54,510 nt of DNA from Candidatus Gastranaerophilales bacterium. Lineage in GTDB: Bacteria > Cyanobacteriota > Vampirovibrionia > Gastranaerophilales > Gastranaerophilaceae. Location of the stretch: positions 1-54,510 of the forward strand of contig CALUYN010000012.1 in the NCBI GenBank assembly GCA_944325025.1, given 5' to 3'. Below are positions 16,444 through 24,182 of the stretch, piece after piece (positions within the stretch are counted from its first letter, which is position 1; each line of letters begins with the position of its first letter). The translations under genes and the position numbers were made by a program. A model generated the notes under the pieces. The model was not told where the DNA came from. It ran no database searches and saw only the letters and a list, made by a program, of their open reading frames with translations.

Positions 16444-17400
16444 ATGGCAATATACTTTTTTTACGGCGAAGAAGATTTTAATATTGAACAGGAAATCGGG
16501 AAACTGAAAAAAGGACTCGATAAGAATTTTCTTGAAATGTCTTTCAAGACTTATGACAATCTAAAGTTTCCCGATTTAATTTCAATTCTCCGATCACAGC
16601 CCATGATGTTTGGCAAAATGCTCATTATAATCAACTGTCTTGATTATTTTTCCAAAACTTTTGACGATAAAGAGATAAAAGAAATTGAAAATGCACTTGA
16701 AGGAAATAACGAAAACCTTGATATAGTTTTTGCAGCCGCTCTTCCAAGAGGGGAGGGGAAAAAACTAGACAGCCGCAAAAAATTCTTCAAACTCCTGAAA
16801 AAATATAATGCAGTTGAATGTAATGTTATTCCCACATACAAAACATCAGAGCTTGAAAGCTGGATTGTAAAACAGGGAAAATCAAAGGGAATAAAGTTTG
16901 ACAAAGACGCTCTGACAGCTATAATTTCCCAAATCGGCAACAATCTGCGCCAAATTGATAGAGAACTTGATAAATTAAAGCTTTTTGCCTATCCCTCTGA
17001 TACAGTCACTGCCGATATGGTCAGAGAAATTTGTATTTCTAATGAAGATTTGTTTGCCTTTTCGGATTTTTTAATGGAAAACGAAAAAGACAGGGCGCTT
17101 CTTGAATACAGAAAACTTCTTGATACAAGGTACCCACTTGAAATACTGTCAACGCTGCAAACTATGCTCAGACGCTGGATAATTCTTAAAGCAAAGGCGC
17201 AAAGCTCAACACCGTTTGAACTTGCAAAACTTACAGGGATGCACGAATATGTTGTTAAACTAAATCTCCAAAAACTGAAAAAAACTAATCTTAAAGATTT
17301 AGTGAAATTAAAAGAAAATTTGACGGAAGCGGAATACAGGATTAAATCAGGACTTGCGCTTGATGTTGAAAAAGAGGTGGAAAATGCACTCTTTAGATGA
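16444..17400 (+). CDS. holA: DNA polymerase III subunit delta
   Basis: Clamp-loader subunit that opens the beta clamp. About 318 residues starting MAIYFFYGEEDFNIEQEIGKL, the usual delta opening. Later features are LRSQPMMFGKMLIII, YKTSELESWIVKQ, QIGNNLRQIDRELDKLKLF, and the C-terminal helical collar domain (LEILSTLQTMLRRWIILKA). Longer frames upstream contain a dispersed repeat. An alternative ATG at 16411 is possible, because the repeat supplies AGGA before it. It overlaps holB by 17 nt. Confidence 0.88.
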   Translation: MAIYFFYGEEDFNIEQEIGKLKKGLDKNFLEMSFKTYDNLKFPDLISILRSQPMMFGKMLIIINCLDYFSKTFDDKEIKEIENALEGNNENLDIVFAAALPRGEGKKLDSRKKFFKLLKKYNAVECNVIPTYKTSELESWIVKQGKSKGIKFDKDALTAIISQIGNNLRQIDRELDKLKLFAYPSDTVTADMVREICISNEDLFAFSDFLMENEKDRALLEYRKLLDTRYPLEILSTLQTMLRRWIILKAKAQSSTPFELAKLTGMHEYVVKLNLQKLKKTNLKDLVKLKENLTEAEYRIKSGLALDVEKEVENALFR

Positions 17401-18244
17401 AAAATATCCATTTTTAATGAAATATTTTCATAACGGTATATCGTCACAAAATCGTCAAATTGCGCATTGTATTTTGTTTTACGGCTCTGATATTCAGGCT
17501 CAGTACGATTTAGCGCTTGAAATTGCAAGACTGCTCAATTGCACCGGTGACCGTACGGAAACCTGTCAGTGTCTGAATTGTAAATGGATTAGGGAAAACA
17601 ATCATCCTGCTGTTTTAACAATTTCAAAAGTCGACAATAAACCTTCCGATGATACATCAAAAACAGTTATTTCTATTGATCAGGCAAGAATGATTAAAAA
17701 TGATTTGCTTGTTACATCAGATTATCACAGAGTTTTAATTTTCTGCGACAGAGATAAAGAAGGAAACATCCAAGGGCTTAATCAATTGAATTTTCAGGCA
17801 GATGCTGCAAATGCTTTGCTTAAAACTTTTGAAGAACCGCCTTCCAGGACAACATTTTTCTTTTTAACTAAAGATAAAACGGATGTGATTAATACGGTTG
17901 TTTCGCGTGCGCAGTGTTTCTATGTCCCGTCTATGAAAGAAGAGGAAAGAGATTTTTCACTTGTTAAAGATGCAATGGAAGGTTATTTGGAGCTTGAACG
18001 GGGAGAGGTATTAGATTTTAACGACAAAATTTTAGCTCTTGCTAGAGAACATGAACCTGATGAAATTTTCACGCAAATGCAAAATTATATTGAGGCCTTA
18101 TTAAAAACAAATCTTGATAATTTGCCGCTGAAAGTAAAACTAATTTCTGATCTTAAAGCAATTGAAACAGCTAAAAAAGAAAACCGTTTGAACATGAATA
18201 TCCAAACGATAGTTGAAACTCTTAGTTTCAAATTGATATTATAA
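17384..18244 (+). CDS. holB: DNA polymerase III subunit delta'
   Basis: AAA+-type clamp-loader stator subunit, 286 residues. The P-loop region is degenerate (FYGSDIQAQYDLALEIA; no GKT), as is common for delta', followed by a zinc knuckle (C..ETCQCLNC). ANALLKTFEEPPSRTTFFFLT contains the conserved EEPP, and VVSRAQC is the sensor/SRC motif. AGAGGTGG precedes the ATG, which lies inside the end of holA, so the two clamp-loader genes are translationally coupled. Confidence 0.9.
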   Translation: MHSLDEKYPFLMKYFHNGISSQNRQIAHCILFYGSDIQAQYDLALEIARLLNCTGDRTETCQCLNCKWIRENNHPAVLTISKVDNKPSDDTSKTVISIDQARMIKNDLLVTSDYHRVLIFCDRDKEGNIQGLNQLNFQADAANALLKTFEEPPSRTTFFFLTKDKTDVINTVVSRAQCFYVPSMKEEERDFSLVKDAMEGYLELERGEVLDFNDKILALAREHEPDEIFTQMQNYIEALLKTNLDNLPLKVKLISDLKAIETAKKENRLNMNIQTIVETLSFKLIL

Positions 18245-18248
18245 TATC

Positions 18249-18470
18249 TCAGGGATTAAGAAGCATTTCTATCTTTCCTTCATTGAACAATTTATTTAAT
18301 TTATCAACGTGTTCTTCCATTTTAGAAAGGCAAAAATCAATTTCTTTAATGTCTTTATTGTCAGCTTTTCCGTCAGTATATTTTTGTGCAATATCAAGTA
18401 AACTTTTAAGCTCAACAGCTGCGCTTTCAATAGTTCCAACAGTTTTTAAATTATCTTTTTTTATATCCAT
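18249..18470 (-). CDS. Small helical protein of divergent regulator pair 1
   Basis: 73 residues, charged and probably all helical (AAVELKSLLDIAQKY, IDFCLSKMEEHVDKLNKLF). A strong Shine-Dalgarno GGAGGT lies 5 nt before the ATG. It is divergent from the HTH gene at 18583 and convergent with holB (4-nt gap). The same layout recurs at 36739/37013 and 53475/53809 with similarly sized helical proteins. No family recognised. Confidence 0.65.
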   Translation of the reverse strand: MDIKKDNLKTVGTIESAAVELKSLLDIAQKYTDGKADNKDIKEIDFCLSKMEEHVDKLNKLFNEGKIEMLLNP

Positions 18471-18481
18471 TTCGTACCTCC

Positions 18482-18595
18482 AATATTAATATATATTAAT
18501 ATTTTTGGTAAGTATATTACCCATACGGTTATAATTTAATCTGGGCGTGTGATTTTTTATCATAATGGTTAGTATAAATACCATGATAAAAAATC
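18482..18595. promoter_or_regulatory. Divergent control region of regulator pair 1
   Basis: It contains a perfect 22-bp palindrome (two 11-nt halves AATATTAATAT / ATATTAATATT, 18482-18503). It also holds a 13-bp perfect inverted repeat, GATTTTTTATCAT (18551-18563) / ATGATAAAAAATC (18583-18595), whose right arm includes the HTH start codon. Plus-strand TATAAT (18530-18535) and TATAAA (18573-18578) are candidate -10 boxes. This is suited to autorepression by the HTH protein. Confidence 0.6.
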
Positions 18596-18792
18596 GAGTT
18601 TCTATTTACATGGGAATAAAAAGAATGTCAAAACGTGATATTACAAAACTCACAGGAATTGACCGACATGTTTTGGATAGAATTTATAAAGGCGAAGTAA
18701 AGGGTATAAAATTTGAAACACTTAACAAACTCTGTTTTGCATTGGACTGCACCCCGAATGACCTGTTCAAATATGTACCTGACGAAAATTAA
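18583..18792 (+). CDS. Small Cro/CI-type HTH regulator (pair 1)
   Basis: 69 residues, a complete single HTH domain of the HTH_26 kind: SKRDITKLTGIDRHVLDRIY as helix 2-turn-helix 3, then KFETLNKLCFALDCTPNDLF and the terminal YVPDEN. It is a DNA-binding repressor by family. The frame is open 18 nt further up, but the ATG at 18583 gives the family-typical start and lies just after TATAAA. It is divergent from the helical gene at 18249. Confidence 0.85.
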   Translation: MIKNRVSIYMGIKRMSKRDITKLTGIDRHVLDRIYKGEVKGIKFETLNKLCFALDCTPNDLFKYVPDEN

Positions 18793-18857
18793 GTTTACGC
18801 TAATTATAGGCAAAAACGTCATTCTGAAATTGTTTGATAAAACGAACCAAAATTTTT

Positions 18858-18956
18858 GTCATCCTGAATTTATTTCAGGATCTTAAAAATTTTGAGTGAG
18901 TTTGTCCTTACGAAATGAAGCATCTCTTATAGATCCCGAAACAAGTTCGGGATGAC
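18858..18956. repeat. Two dispersed TCATCCTGAA-family repeats in opposite orientation
   Basis: Copy at 18858-18883 and an inverted variant, GATCCCGAAACAAGTTCGGGATGAC, at 18932-18956 (positions given; arms CCCGAA/TTCGGG). A partial third copy starts near 18818. The rest of the gap up to 19020 holds no gene. Confidence 0.7.
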
Positions 18957-19021
18957 ATTATGTTATTAGTTCCTTACCACCCACTTGAAATTTGTATAAA
19001 CATAAGTTATAATATAGAAAA

Positions 19022-19058
19022 GGGCGGGACAAGTTACCGCTTGCCCCTTTAAAAGCCC
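19022..19058 (-). terminator. Terminator-like double stem of peptide element copy 1
   Basis: On the minus strand an inner stem, GGGGCAAG / CTTGTCCC, with a 6-nt loop is enclosed by an outer GGGC/GCCC stem (19055-19058 with 19022-19025), then TTTTC. It is conserved in copy 2 (38981-39021). Confidence 0.65.
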
Positions 19059-19130
19059 TCAAAGTAGTTTAAGTGCTAGTATTATCAGTAAAATGATTAC
19101 TAGCGCTTTTTCAGTTACACTGAAATCCAC
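19059..19130 (-). CDS. 23-residue hydrophobic peptide (element copy 1), candidate type I toxin
   Basis: A GTG start with GGAGG 9 nt upstream (19140-19144, minus strand) opens a 23-codon frame. The peptide begins MDFSVTEKAL and continues with about 12 almost purely Val/Ile/Leu/Ala residues, then a Lys and two Leu: a one-span membrane peptide with an acidic N-terminus. The paralogue at 39025-39093 differs only by conservative changes (V5I, I12L, A19V) and at the very end. The size, hydrophobicity and structured mRNA recall Ibs, Fst or AapA-type type I toxins. No function is proven, and no antitoxin RNA can be assigned from sequence alone. Confidence 0.65.
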   Translation of the reverse strand: MDFSVTEKALVIILLIILALKLL

Positions 19131-19139
19131 TTTTTACCA

Positions 19140-19215
19140 CCTCCTTTCCTCTACTGGTTTGACAAATTTGTAGTTTGTGCCGCAGAGGTATGGATACGAT
19201 AAAAAAGGGCTTACC
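19140..19215 (-). ncRNA. Structured 5' leader of peptide element copy 1
   Basis: The leader begins with AGGGTAAGCCCT-type sequence (19206-19217), followed by a hairpin pairing 19182-19188 with 19148-19154. The segment AAGCCCT (rc of 19206-19212) is complementary to AGGGCTT at the stop codon (rc of 19053-19059), allowing 5'-3' closure of the mRNA. Pairing is kept in copy 2, with at least one compensatory change (C-G to U-A). A -10-like TATGAT lies just upstream. Confidence 0.55.
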
Positions 19216-19280
19216 CTCAATCATATATTAACAGTAAATGCAAAAATTAAATCATTTATATAGTGGAAATATTATTAAAT

Positions 19281-19613
19281 TTAAGAAATATATTTTTTAG
19301 CTTCTTGCTTTAACTTTTCCTGCTTTGCCATTTTTTTGAGAAGTTTTTCTTCAGGTGTTTTTATTCTAAACAGATTTAAAAACCATACTTTTGCCATTCT
19401 CAGGCCTGCTTTAGAAAACAAAGGAGCTTTAACTGACGGCGATGATATATTTTTTGATAGTTCAAAATTATCTACAGCTAATTTTGCGTATTCTTTTATT
19501 GCATGTTTAAATCCTTTGTAATCGCCGGTTACTGCAGAAAAAGCTGTATCAGATTTTAATTGTGCAATTCTTTTTGCAACAGGAGATGTAAGATCCGGTG
19601 AAATTTTTATCAT
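19281..19613 (-). CDS. Unknown basic helical protein
   Basis: 110 residues, no family recognised. It begins MIKISPDLTSPVAKRIAQLK and ends in a Lys/Glu-rich helix (TPEEKLLKKMAKQEKLKQEA). Shine-Dalgarno AAAGGAG. It is the last gene of the run aminopeptidase-GNAT-this gene, 13 nt after the GNAT stop. Confidence 0.65.
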   Translation of the reverse strand: MIKISPDLTSPVAKRIAQLKSDTAFSAVTGDYKGFKHAIKEYAKLAVDNFELSKNISSPSVKAPLFSKAGLRMAKVWFLNLFRIKTPEEKLLKKMAKQEKLKQEAKKYIS

Positions 19614-19626
19614 ATCGCAGCTCCTT

Positions 19627-20202
19627 TTAAATTTCTTTTTTGAAAATTAGCGTATTTATATTTTTGTTATTTACATTACATTCAAATTCTTTAACAAGCG
19701 TAAATTTATTTTTTTGATAGTAATCAAAGTCGCAGGCTGTATCAGTCCAGAGATAGATATTTTTTATATTATTTTCTTTTGCTGTTTCCACAAGTTTTGA
19801 AAGAAGCATTCTGCCGCCGCCTTTTTGCGTGCTGATAAAAAGCCCCATCATCAAATCATCTTCATTCATTATCGTTTTAACTTCTTTACCGGTATTTTCA
19901 ACGTAATCAAGAAAATTAAATGCGGTAATTTTATCATCCTGCGCCAAAGTTTGGATGCCTGCAGCAAAATTTTCAACGCTGCCATTTTTGTCAGCTTTTG
20001 ATGATGCAAAAACAAGCCCTTTCAGCCCGTTATCATCAAGCGCAAAAGAATAGGTTTTATTCAAATAATAGTATTTGAGCGTAAAATCATAGATAAAAGT
20101 TTGAAGCTCTGTGCTTTCTTTTGCATACAAATCACCCCAGACAAGGCGGGTGATTTTGGAAGCTTCCTCAATATCTTTATCTATAAAATTTCTAACTATC
20201 AT
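19627..20202 (-). CDS. GNAT-family N-acetyltransferase
   Basis: 191 residues. The acetyl-CoA-binding fold is recognisable: an N-terminal strand MIVRNFIDKDIEEASKI, LKGLVFASS (beta 4), STQKGGGRMLLSKLVETAKE (motif A, though the usual R/Q-x-x-G-x-G/A is altered to K-G-G-G-R) and LWTDTACDFDYYQKNKFTLV (beta 5/alpha 4). The substrate is unknown. It overlaps the aminopeptidase stop by 4 nt (ATGA), so it is co-translated with it. Confidence 0.78.
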   Translation of the reverse strand: MIVRNFIDKDIEEASKITRLVWGDLYAKESTELQTFIYDFTLKYYYLNKTYSFALDDNGLKGLVFASSKADKNGSVENFAAGIQTLAQDDKITAFNFLDYVENTGKEVKTIMNEDDLMMGLFISTQKGGGRMLLSKLVETAKENNIKNIYLWTDTACDFDYYQKNKFTLVKEFECNVNNKNINTLIFKKEI

Positions 20203-21320
20203 ATAAGGAATTTTCCGTTTTCATAAATAAGTCTGTCATCGGCATAAATTTTTCCGCCTGCATTTCCTTCAGCTGGTTTCATATTTTTAATCATGTCCCA
20301 GTGAACGCCTGACACATTTTTTCCGCCGGTTTCAGGGTAAGATGCGCCGACTGCCATGTGAATTGCTCCGCCGATTTTTTCATCAAAGAGAATATTTCCT
20401 GTAACTTCCTGAATTTCATTATTTGTTCCGATTGCAATTTCTCCGATGCCTTTTGAACCTTCATCAGTGTTGAGCATTGCTTCAAGGAAATCGCGTCCTG
20501 TATCAGCGTCAAATTTTACTATCTGTCCGTTTTCAATCCAGAGATGAACACCGGTTGCAGAGTTGCCGCGGTAATTTTGCGGAAAATCAAAGTAGATTTC
20601 GCCGTTAATATCATCTTCAACAGGTGATGTGAAAACTTCGCCGTCAGGATAGTTGTTAATCCCTGAACAGCTAATCCATTTTCTGCCTTCAATGTTGAAA
20701 GTTATATCTGTCTTTTCGCCTACAATGTGCAGCTTTTTAACACCGTTTAAGTAATTTGCCCATTTGGTTTGTTTTTCGTCAAGTTCTTTTAATTTTGCAA
20801 CAGGATCATCCAGATTAAGATAGCAGGATTTAAATAAAAATTCTGAATATTCGTCAAAAGACATTTTTGCTTCCTGAGCAAGAGCATGGGTCGGGACATC
20901 TGCTATAACCCATTTTGCTTCCCCTTTTGCTGATCTGTCCATAAGAAGTTTTGACAATCCTTGAGAGGCTTTTGACCTGCGTGCAAGTTTTTTCATATCT
21001 GCACGCGCCATATTTTTTGTATTCATAGGAGCGCCGATTGAAATAAATTTATCTATTTTTTCATATTCAAGCTTAATAATCGGGTCGATATAATCAAGCT
21101 GTTCGTCTGATGCATATTTGATAAAAATATCAGAAAAATCTTCAAAAGATGTTCTCAAAATTGGATGAGCTCCTTTTTCTAAAACTCTTTTGTAAACGGC
21201 TTTTACAAGATCCTTTGCATAAATACTTGCTGCCCTTATTTGAACAAGATCGCCTTTTTGAACGTCTGTCGAATAATCGACAAGAACTTGGGCATATTTT
21301 TCCCAGATAGTTTTTTGCAT
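20199..21320 (-). CDS. M29-family aminopeptidase
   Basis: Metal-dependent aminopeptidase of the AmpS/PepS/AmpT type, 373 residues. It opens MQKTIWEKYAQVLVDYSTDVQKGD and LVQIRA. Metal-site and family motifs follow: GRKWISCSGINNYPDGEVFTSPVED (conserved N, P, E, E), LWIENGQIVKFDA, IGEIAIGTN, and GGAIHMAVGASYPETGG with HWDMI. AGAGGT precedes the ATG at 21320. Cytoplasmic. Confidence 0.9.
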   Translation of the reverse strand: MQKTIWEKYAQVLVDYSTDVQKGDLVQIRAASIYAKDLVKAVYKRVLEKGAHPILRTSFEDFSDIFIKYASDEQLDYIDPIIKLEYEKIDKFISIGAPMNTKNMARADMKKLARRSKASQGLSKLLMDRSAKGEAKWVIADVPTHALAQEAKMSFDEYSEFLFKSCYLNLDDPVAKLKELDEKQTKWANYLNGVKKLHIVGEKTDITFNIEGRKWISCSGINNYPDGEVFTSPVEDDINGEIYFDFPQNYRGNSATGVHLWIENGQIVKFDADTGRDFLEAMLNTDEGSKGIGEIAIGTNNEIQEVTGNILFDEKIGGAIHMAVGASYPETGGKNVSGVHWDMIKNMKPAEGNAGGKIYADDRLIYENGKFLI

Positions 21321-21339
21321 ATAATACCTCTTTTTTCCC

Positions 21340-21472
21340 TCACCCATTTTTCAAATGCTCATCCTTCGCATTGAAAAATTTCCCTCTCCCGCAAGCCACT
21401 CGCTCTAAATAAATAAATAAAATGGCCTAATCTTAGTCCTCTACTCGCTCGTTCGGGCGAGGGGAAATTTAT
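21340..21472. repeat. Intergenic hairpin repeats
   Basis: Hairpin of TTTTTCAAATGC / GCATTGAAAAA (21350-21382), CCCTCTCCCGCAAG sequence shared with ~22375, an AAAT microsatellite (21407-21422), and a CTCG-rich hairpin at 21443-21460. No gene. Confidence 0.55.
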
Positions 21473-22279
21473 TTAATTATCTTCCAATGATTCGTGGCCT
21501 GATTTGTGGGTTTTTAAAAGAACTCCGCGTTTTGATGTCTGAATAAATTCAATCATTTTTTCAATATACTCATTCATCGGGATTTCAGCTTTAATCTTTT
21601 CGATTGCCTGAGATGTGTTATATTCATCTGAAATCAATAGTTTGAAAGCTTCATTAACATGGGTTCTTATATCCTGAGGAACCCCGCGGCGCTTCATCGC
21701 AATAACATTCAAGCCGCGCGGAACAGGCGGTCTGCCTTCGCCTTTTGAGTATGGCAGAATATCCTGACGCGAAGCTGAAAATCCGCTTATTATTGCCATG
21801 TCCCCTATTCTTATATTCTGGTGGAATACGCTCATACCGCCAACAAATGCGCCAAAACCAACATGAACATGTCCGCCTAAAGTTACAAGGTTAGCTAAAA
21901 TAACCTGGTCTTCCAAAACGCAATTGTGAGCAACATGTGAACCTACCATTAATAGGCATTTATTCCCTATTCTTGTTGTAAAGTCACCGCATGCAGCACC
22001 TCTATGGACAGTTACGTTTTCTTTAATAATTGTACCGTCGCCTATAACGACTTTTGTGGGTTCGCCTTTGTAACCCAAATCCTGAGGCTCAGAACCGATT
22101 GTTGCAAACGGAGAAATTGTACAATCATCACCTATTTCTGCAAATTCAATATGAGCATTTGAGATTACTCTTGTTCTGTGACCAATTGTAACGTTTTCAC
22201 CTATAACTACATAAGGCCCTATGATTGCGTCATCTGCAATTTTTGCTGACGGATGAATAATTGCGGTTTTGTCTATCAT
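21473..22279 (-). CDS. lpxA: UDP-N-acetylglucosamine acyltransferase LpxA
   Basis: First step of lipid A synthesis: 3-hydroxyacyl transfer from ACP to UDP-GlcNAc. 268 residues of left-handed beta-helix hexapeptides, with RGAACGDFTTRIGNKCLLMV, catalytic His in GSHVAHNC, LGGHVHVG, FHQNIRIGD and the C-terminal helical part (RGLNVIAMKRRGVPQD). It is separated from fabZ-lpxC-lpxD by the unknown gene at 22473. Confidence 0.95.
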   Translation of the reverse strand: MIDKTAIIHPSAKIADDAIIGPYVVIGENVTIGHRTRVISNAHIEFAEIGDDCTISPFATIGSEPQDLGYKGEPTKVVIGDGTIIKENVTVHRGAACGDFTTRIGNKCLLMVGSHVAHNCVLEDQVILANLVTLGGHVHVGFGAFVGGMSVFHQNIRIGDMAIISGFSASRQDILPYSKGEGRPPVPRGLNVIAMKRRGVPQDIRTHVNEAFKLLISDEYNTSQAIEKIKAEIPMNEYIEKMIEFIQTSKRGVLLKTHKSGHESLEDN

Positions 22280-22327
22280 TTTTTTTATCCTCTTTGTCGA
22301 TTTTCGTGTTACTTATTATTTCTTTGC

Positions 22328-22420
22328 CAGAGGCTTCGCCTCCGTTTTTTATCCTCTCTAAATTTAAATTTCCTCCTCCTCCCTTGCGGGAGAAGGTGTC
22401 TGAAAGACGGATGAAGGGTA
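22328..22420. repeat. Hairpin repeats between lpxA and the 534-aa gene
   Basis: GAGGCTTCGCCTC (about 22329-22342), then a CTCCTCCCTTGCGGGAG-type hairpin with a GGTGTCTGAAAGACGGATGA tail (22371-22420). Confidence 0.55.
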
Positions 22421-22472
22421 ACCCTCTTTATTAATTATAGTACAAATCCTGTTCAGTCACAAAATTTTTATA

Positions 22473-24077
22473 TTATTTTAATATGAAACCTTTTGATTTC
22501 TTATGAAAATCATAAGCGATTTCAAAAGCTTCATCAATAGATTGATTTACTATATTAATTAATTCTTCATTTCGGCTTTCTGCTGCAAACATAGCTAAGT
22601 GTACAAAATCCTGTTGAGCTTCTTCTGTGTATTGAGTTTTGTAACCGCCATTTTTGGATGTGTTCTTGTGTACTATAAGACTTGCTAAATCTAACATTTC
22701 ATTGCATGCCTTATCCTTTTTGCCTGGTTTTAAATCCTTAAGTTTTGCTCCAATATTCAACACAGCCAGTTGATACGTATCGGCCATAAGATTATTAATA
22801 CCTTTAATATCGGTATATTTTGTGAATATTTCATTAGATTTTTCATCTATTGAACTATATTTTGTATAAGGATTAAATACAGTGTAACTCTTTAATGTTC
22901 CTGGTTCCATTCCCGCTTGTTTCTCAATAAATCTTATTAATTGGGTAGGTGCGGTTCTTATAGTAAAAAATGTTTCATTTTCTTCTTTAACTTTTCTCCA
23001 TCCATATTTCATGTTTTTTGAAAAAGCTTTACGCGCCCAATCGTTTAATCCCCAGAACGCTCTCATTGCTTTTGACTGTTCTTGATTTAATTTCTCAGGA
23101 GATGTTTCCAGATCAAATGTTTCAACTTTACGTCCTTTTAAGAATTTTGACAAAGCAGCTTTAATTCTGTCTGCGGGCGGCAAGTTCCATGCTTTTTTCA
23201 AAACACGGGATAATTCTTCTGATTTTTCAGGGTTTTGTCTGTAAAACTCTTTTTGTCTTTCAGACATTTCATAAATTCTTTCAGGATTTTCCTGATAATA
23301 TTTTTTCAAACCTTCTGATATTCTCTGTTTATGTTCTGCAGAAAGTGGACCGCGTTTGATATATACAGGTTCTCCTGTTTCAATTTGAGCTTTTCTATCC
23401 AACGTTGCAAGACGTTTTTCTGTCATCTCACGCATTAAACGTTCGTTATATTCAGGGTCAGAAAATTTTAAAATATGACCGTAATTTCTGCTTGCTGTCG
23501 GGATATTAAGCTTTTTCATTGTATGGTACAAATCTTGCCCGTCAGCATATCGTTTTAAATCGTTTGTAGAGAAACCTTCTCCCCAGTATAATTTTATTAA
23601 CTGAACCGTTAAATCTTCATCATTGTCAAAATATTCAAGTTCGCCTTTGCGGAATTTATCTATTACTGAACCTTTTACAGCAGTAACATTTTCTGATGAG
23701 ATAACATCTTTAAATTCCGGGAATTTTTCTTTTATTTCGTCTAAACTAAAACATTCTTTAAGGCTTGCAAAATATTTTTTGTGAATACTAATTAATGTTT
23801 CTTTAGCTTTGTTGCCTTCTTCCAAAATCAGCCCTGCCCATTCTCTTATGTTCGGCGGGTATATGGAAGAATTTTTTTCGGCAAATTTGTCAAGCTGCTG
23901 AATAGTTTTTGCCAAATCAAGGCTGTAGCCGCCTGTAAAAGCCAAATACTGTGCGGTTGTCGGGAGTTGTGTATTTGACACCTCAGGCTTGTTTTCGCTT
24001 TGAATTGGTTGGGTTGTATATTTATAAGTATTAAATTTAGGGGTAATGTTATAATTTTGTATATTATTTATTCTCAT
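22473..24077 (-). CDS. Large unknown protein with NUMOD3-like stretch
   Basis: 534 residues. The start MRINNIQNYNITPKF resembles the protein at 1774-2205. Residues ~240-310 contain LSAEHKQRISEGLKKYYQEN followed by related repeats (KEFYRQNPEKSEELSRVLKK, then RIKAALSKFLKGRK), resembling the DNA-binding NUMOD3 motifs of homing endonucleases. No HNH or GIY-YIG catalytic domain was seen. GGAGAAG is upstream. It sits between lpxA and fabZ, splitting an otherwise compact lipid A cluster. Function unknown. Confidence 0.7.
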   Translation of the reverse strand: MRINNIQNYNITPKFNTYKYTTQPIQSENKPEVSNTQLPTTAQYLAFTGGYSLDLAKTIQQLDKFAEKNSSIYPPNIREWAGLILEEGNKAKETLISIHKKYFASLKECFSLDEIKEKFPEFKDVISSENVTAVKGSVIDKFRKGELEYFDNDEDLTVQLIKLYWGEGFSTNDLKRYADGQDLYHTMKKLNIPTASRNYGHILKFSDPEYNERLMREMTEKRLATLDRKAQIETGEPVYIKRGPLSAEHKQRISEGLKKYYQENPERIYEMSERQKEFYRQNPEKSEELSRVLKKAWNLPPADRIKAALSKFLKGRKVETFDLETSPEKLNQEQSKAMRAFWGLNDWARKAFSKNMKYGWRKVKEENETFFTIRTAPTQLIRFIEKQAGMEPGTLKSYTVFNPYTKYSSIDEKSNEIFTKYTDIKGINNLMADTYQLAVLNIGAKLKDLKPGKKDKACNEMLDLASLIVHKNTSKNGGYKTQYTEEAQQDFVHLAMFAAESRNEELINIVNQSIDEAFEIAYDFHKKSKGFILK

Positions 24078-24129
24078 TTTATCTTCTCCGGACTATATAA
24101 ATCTTGTAAAAATTTTTTTTTGCCAACAA

Positions 24130-24160
24130 AAAAGTAAATCGTTACATTCGATTTACTTTT
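24130..24160 (-). terminator. Terminator after fabZ
   Basis: Perfect stem AAAAGTAAATCG / CGATTTACTTTT with a 7-nt loop, T-rich on both strands (bidirectional possible). It separates the lpxD-lpxC-fabZ run from the 534-residue gene. Confidence 0.8.
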
Positions 24161-24182
24161 TTATATGACAATTAACGTAAAC

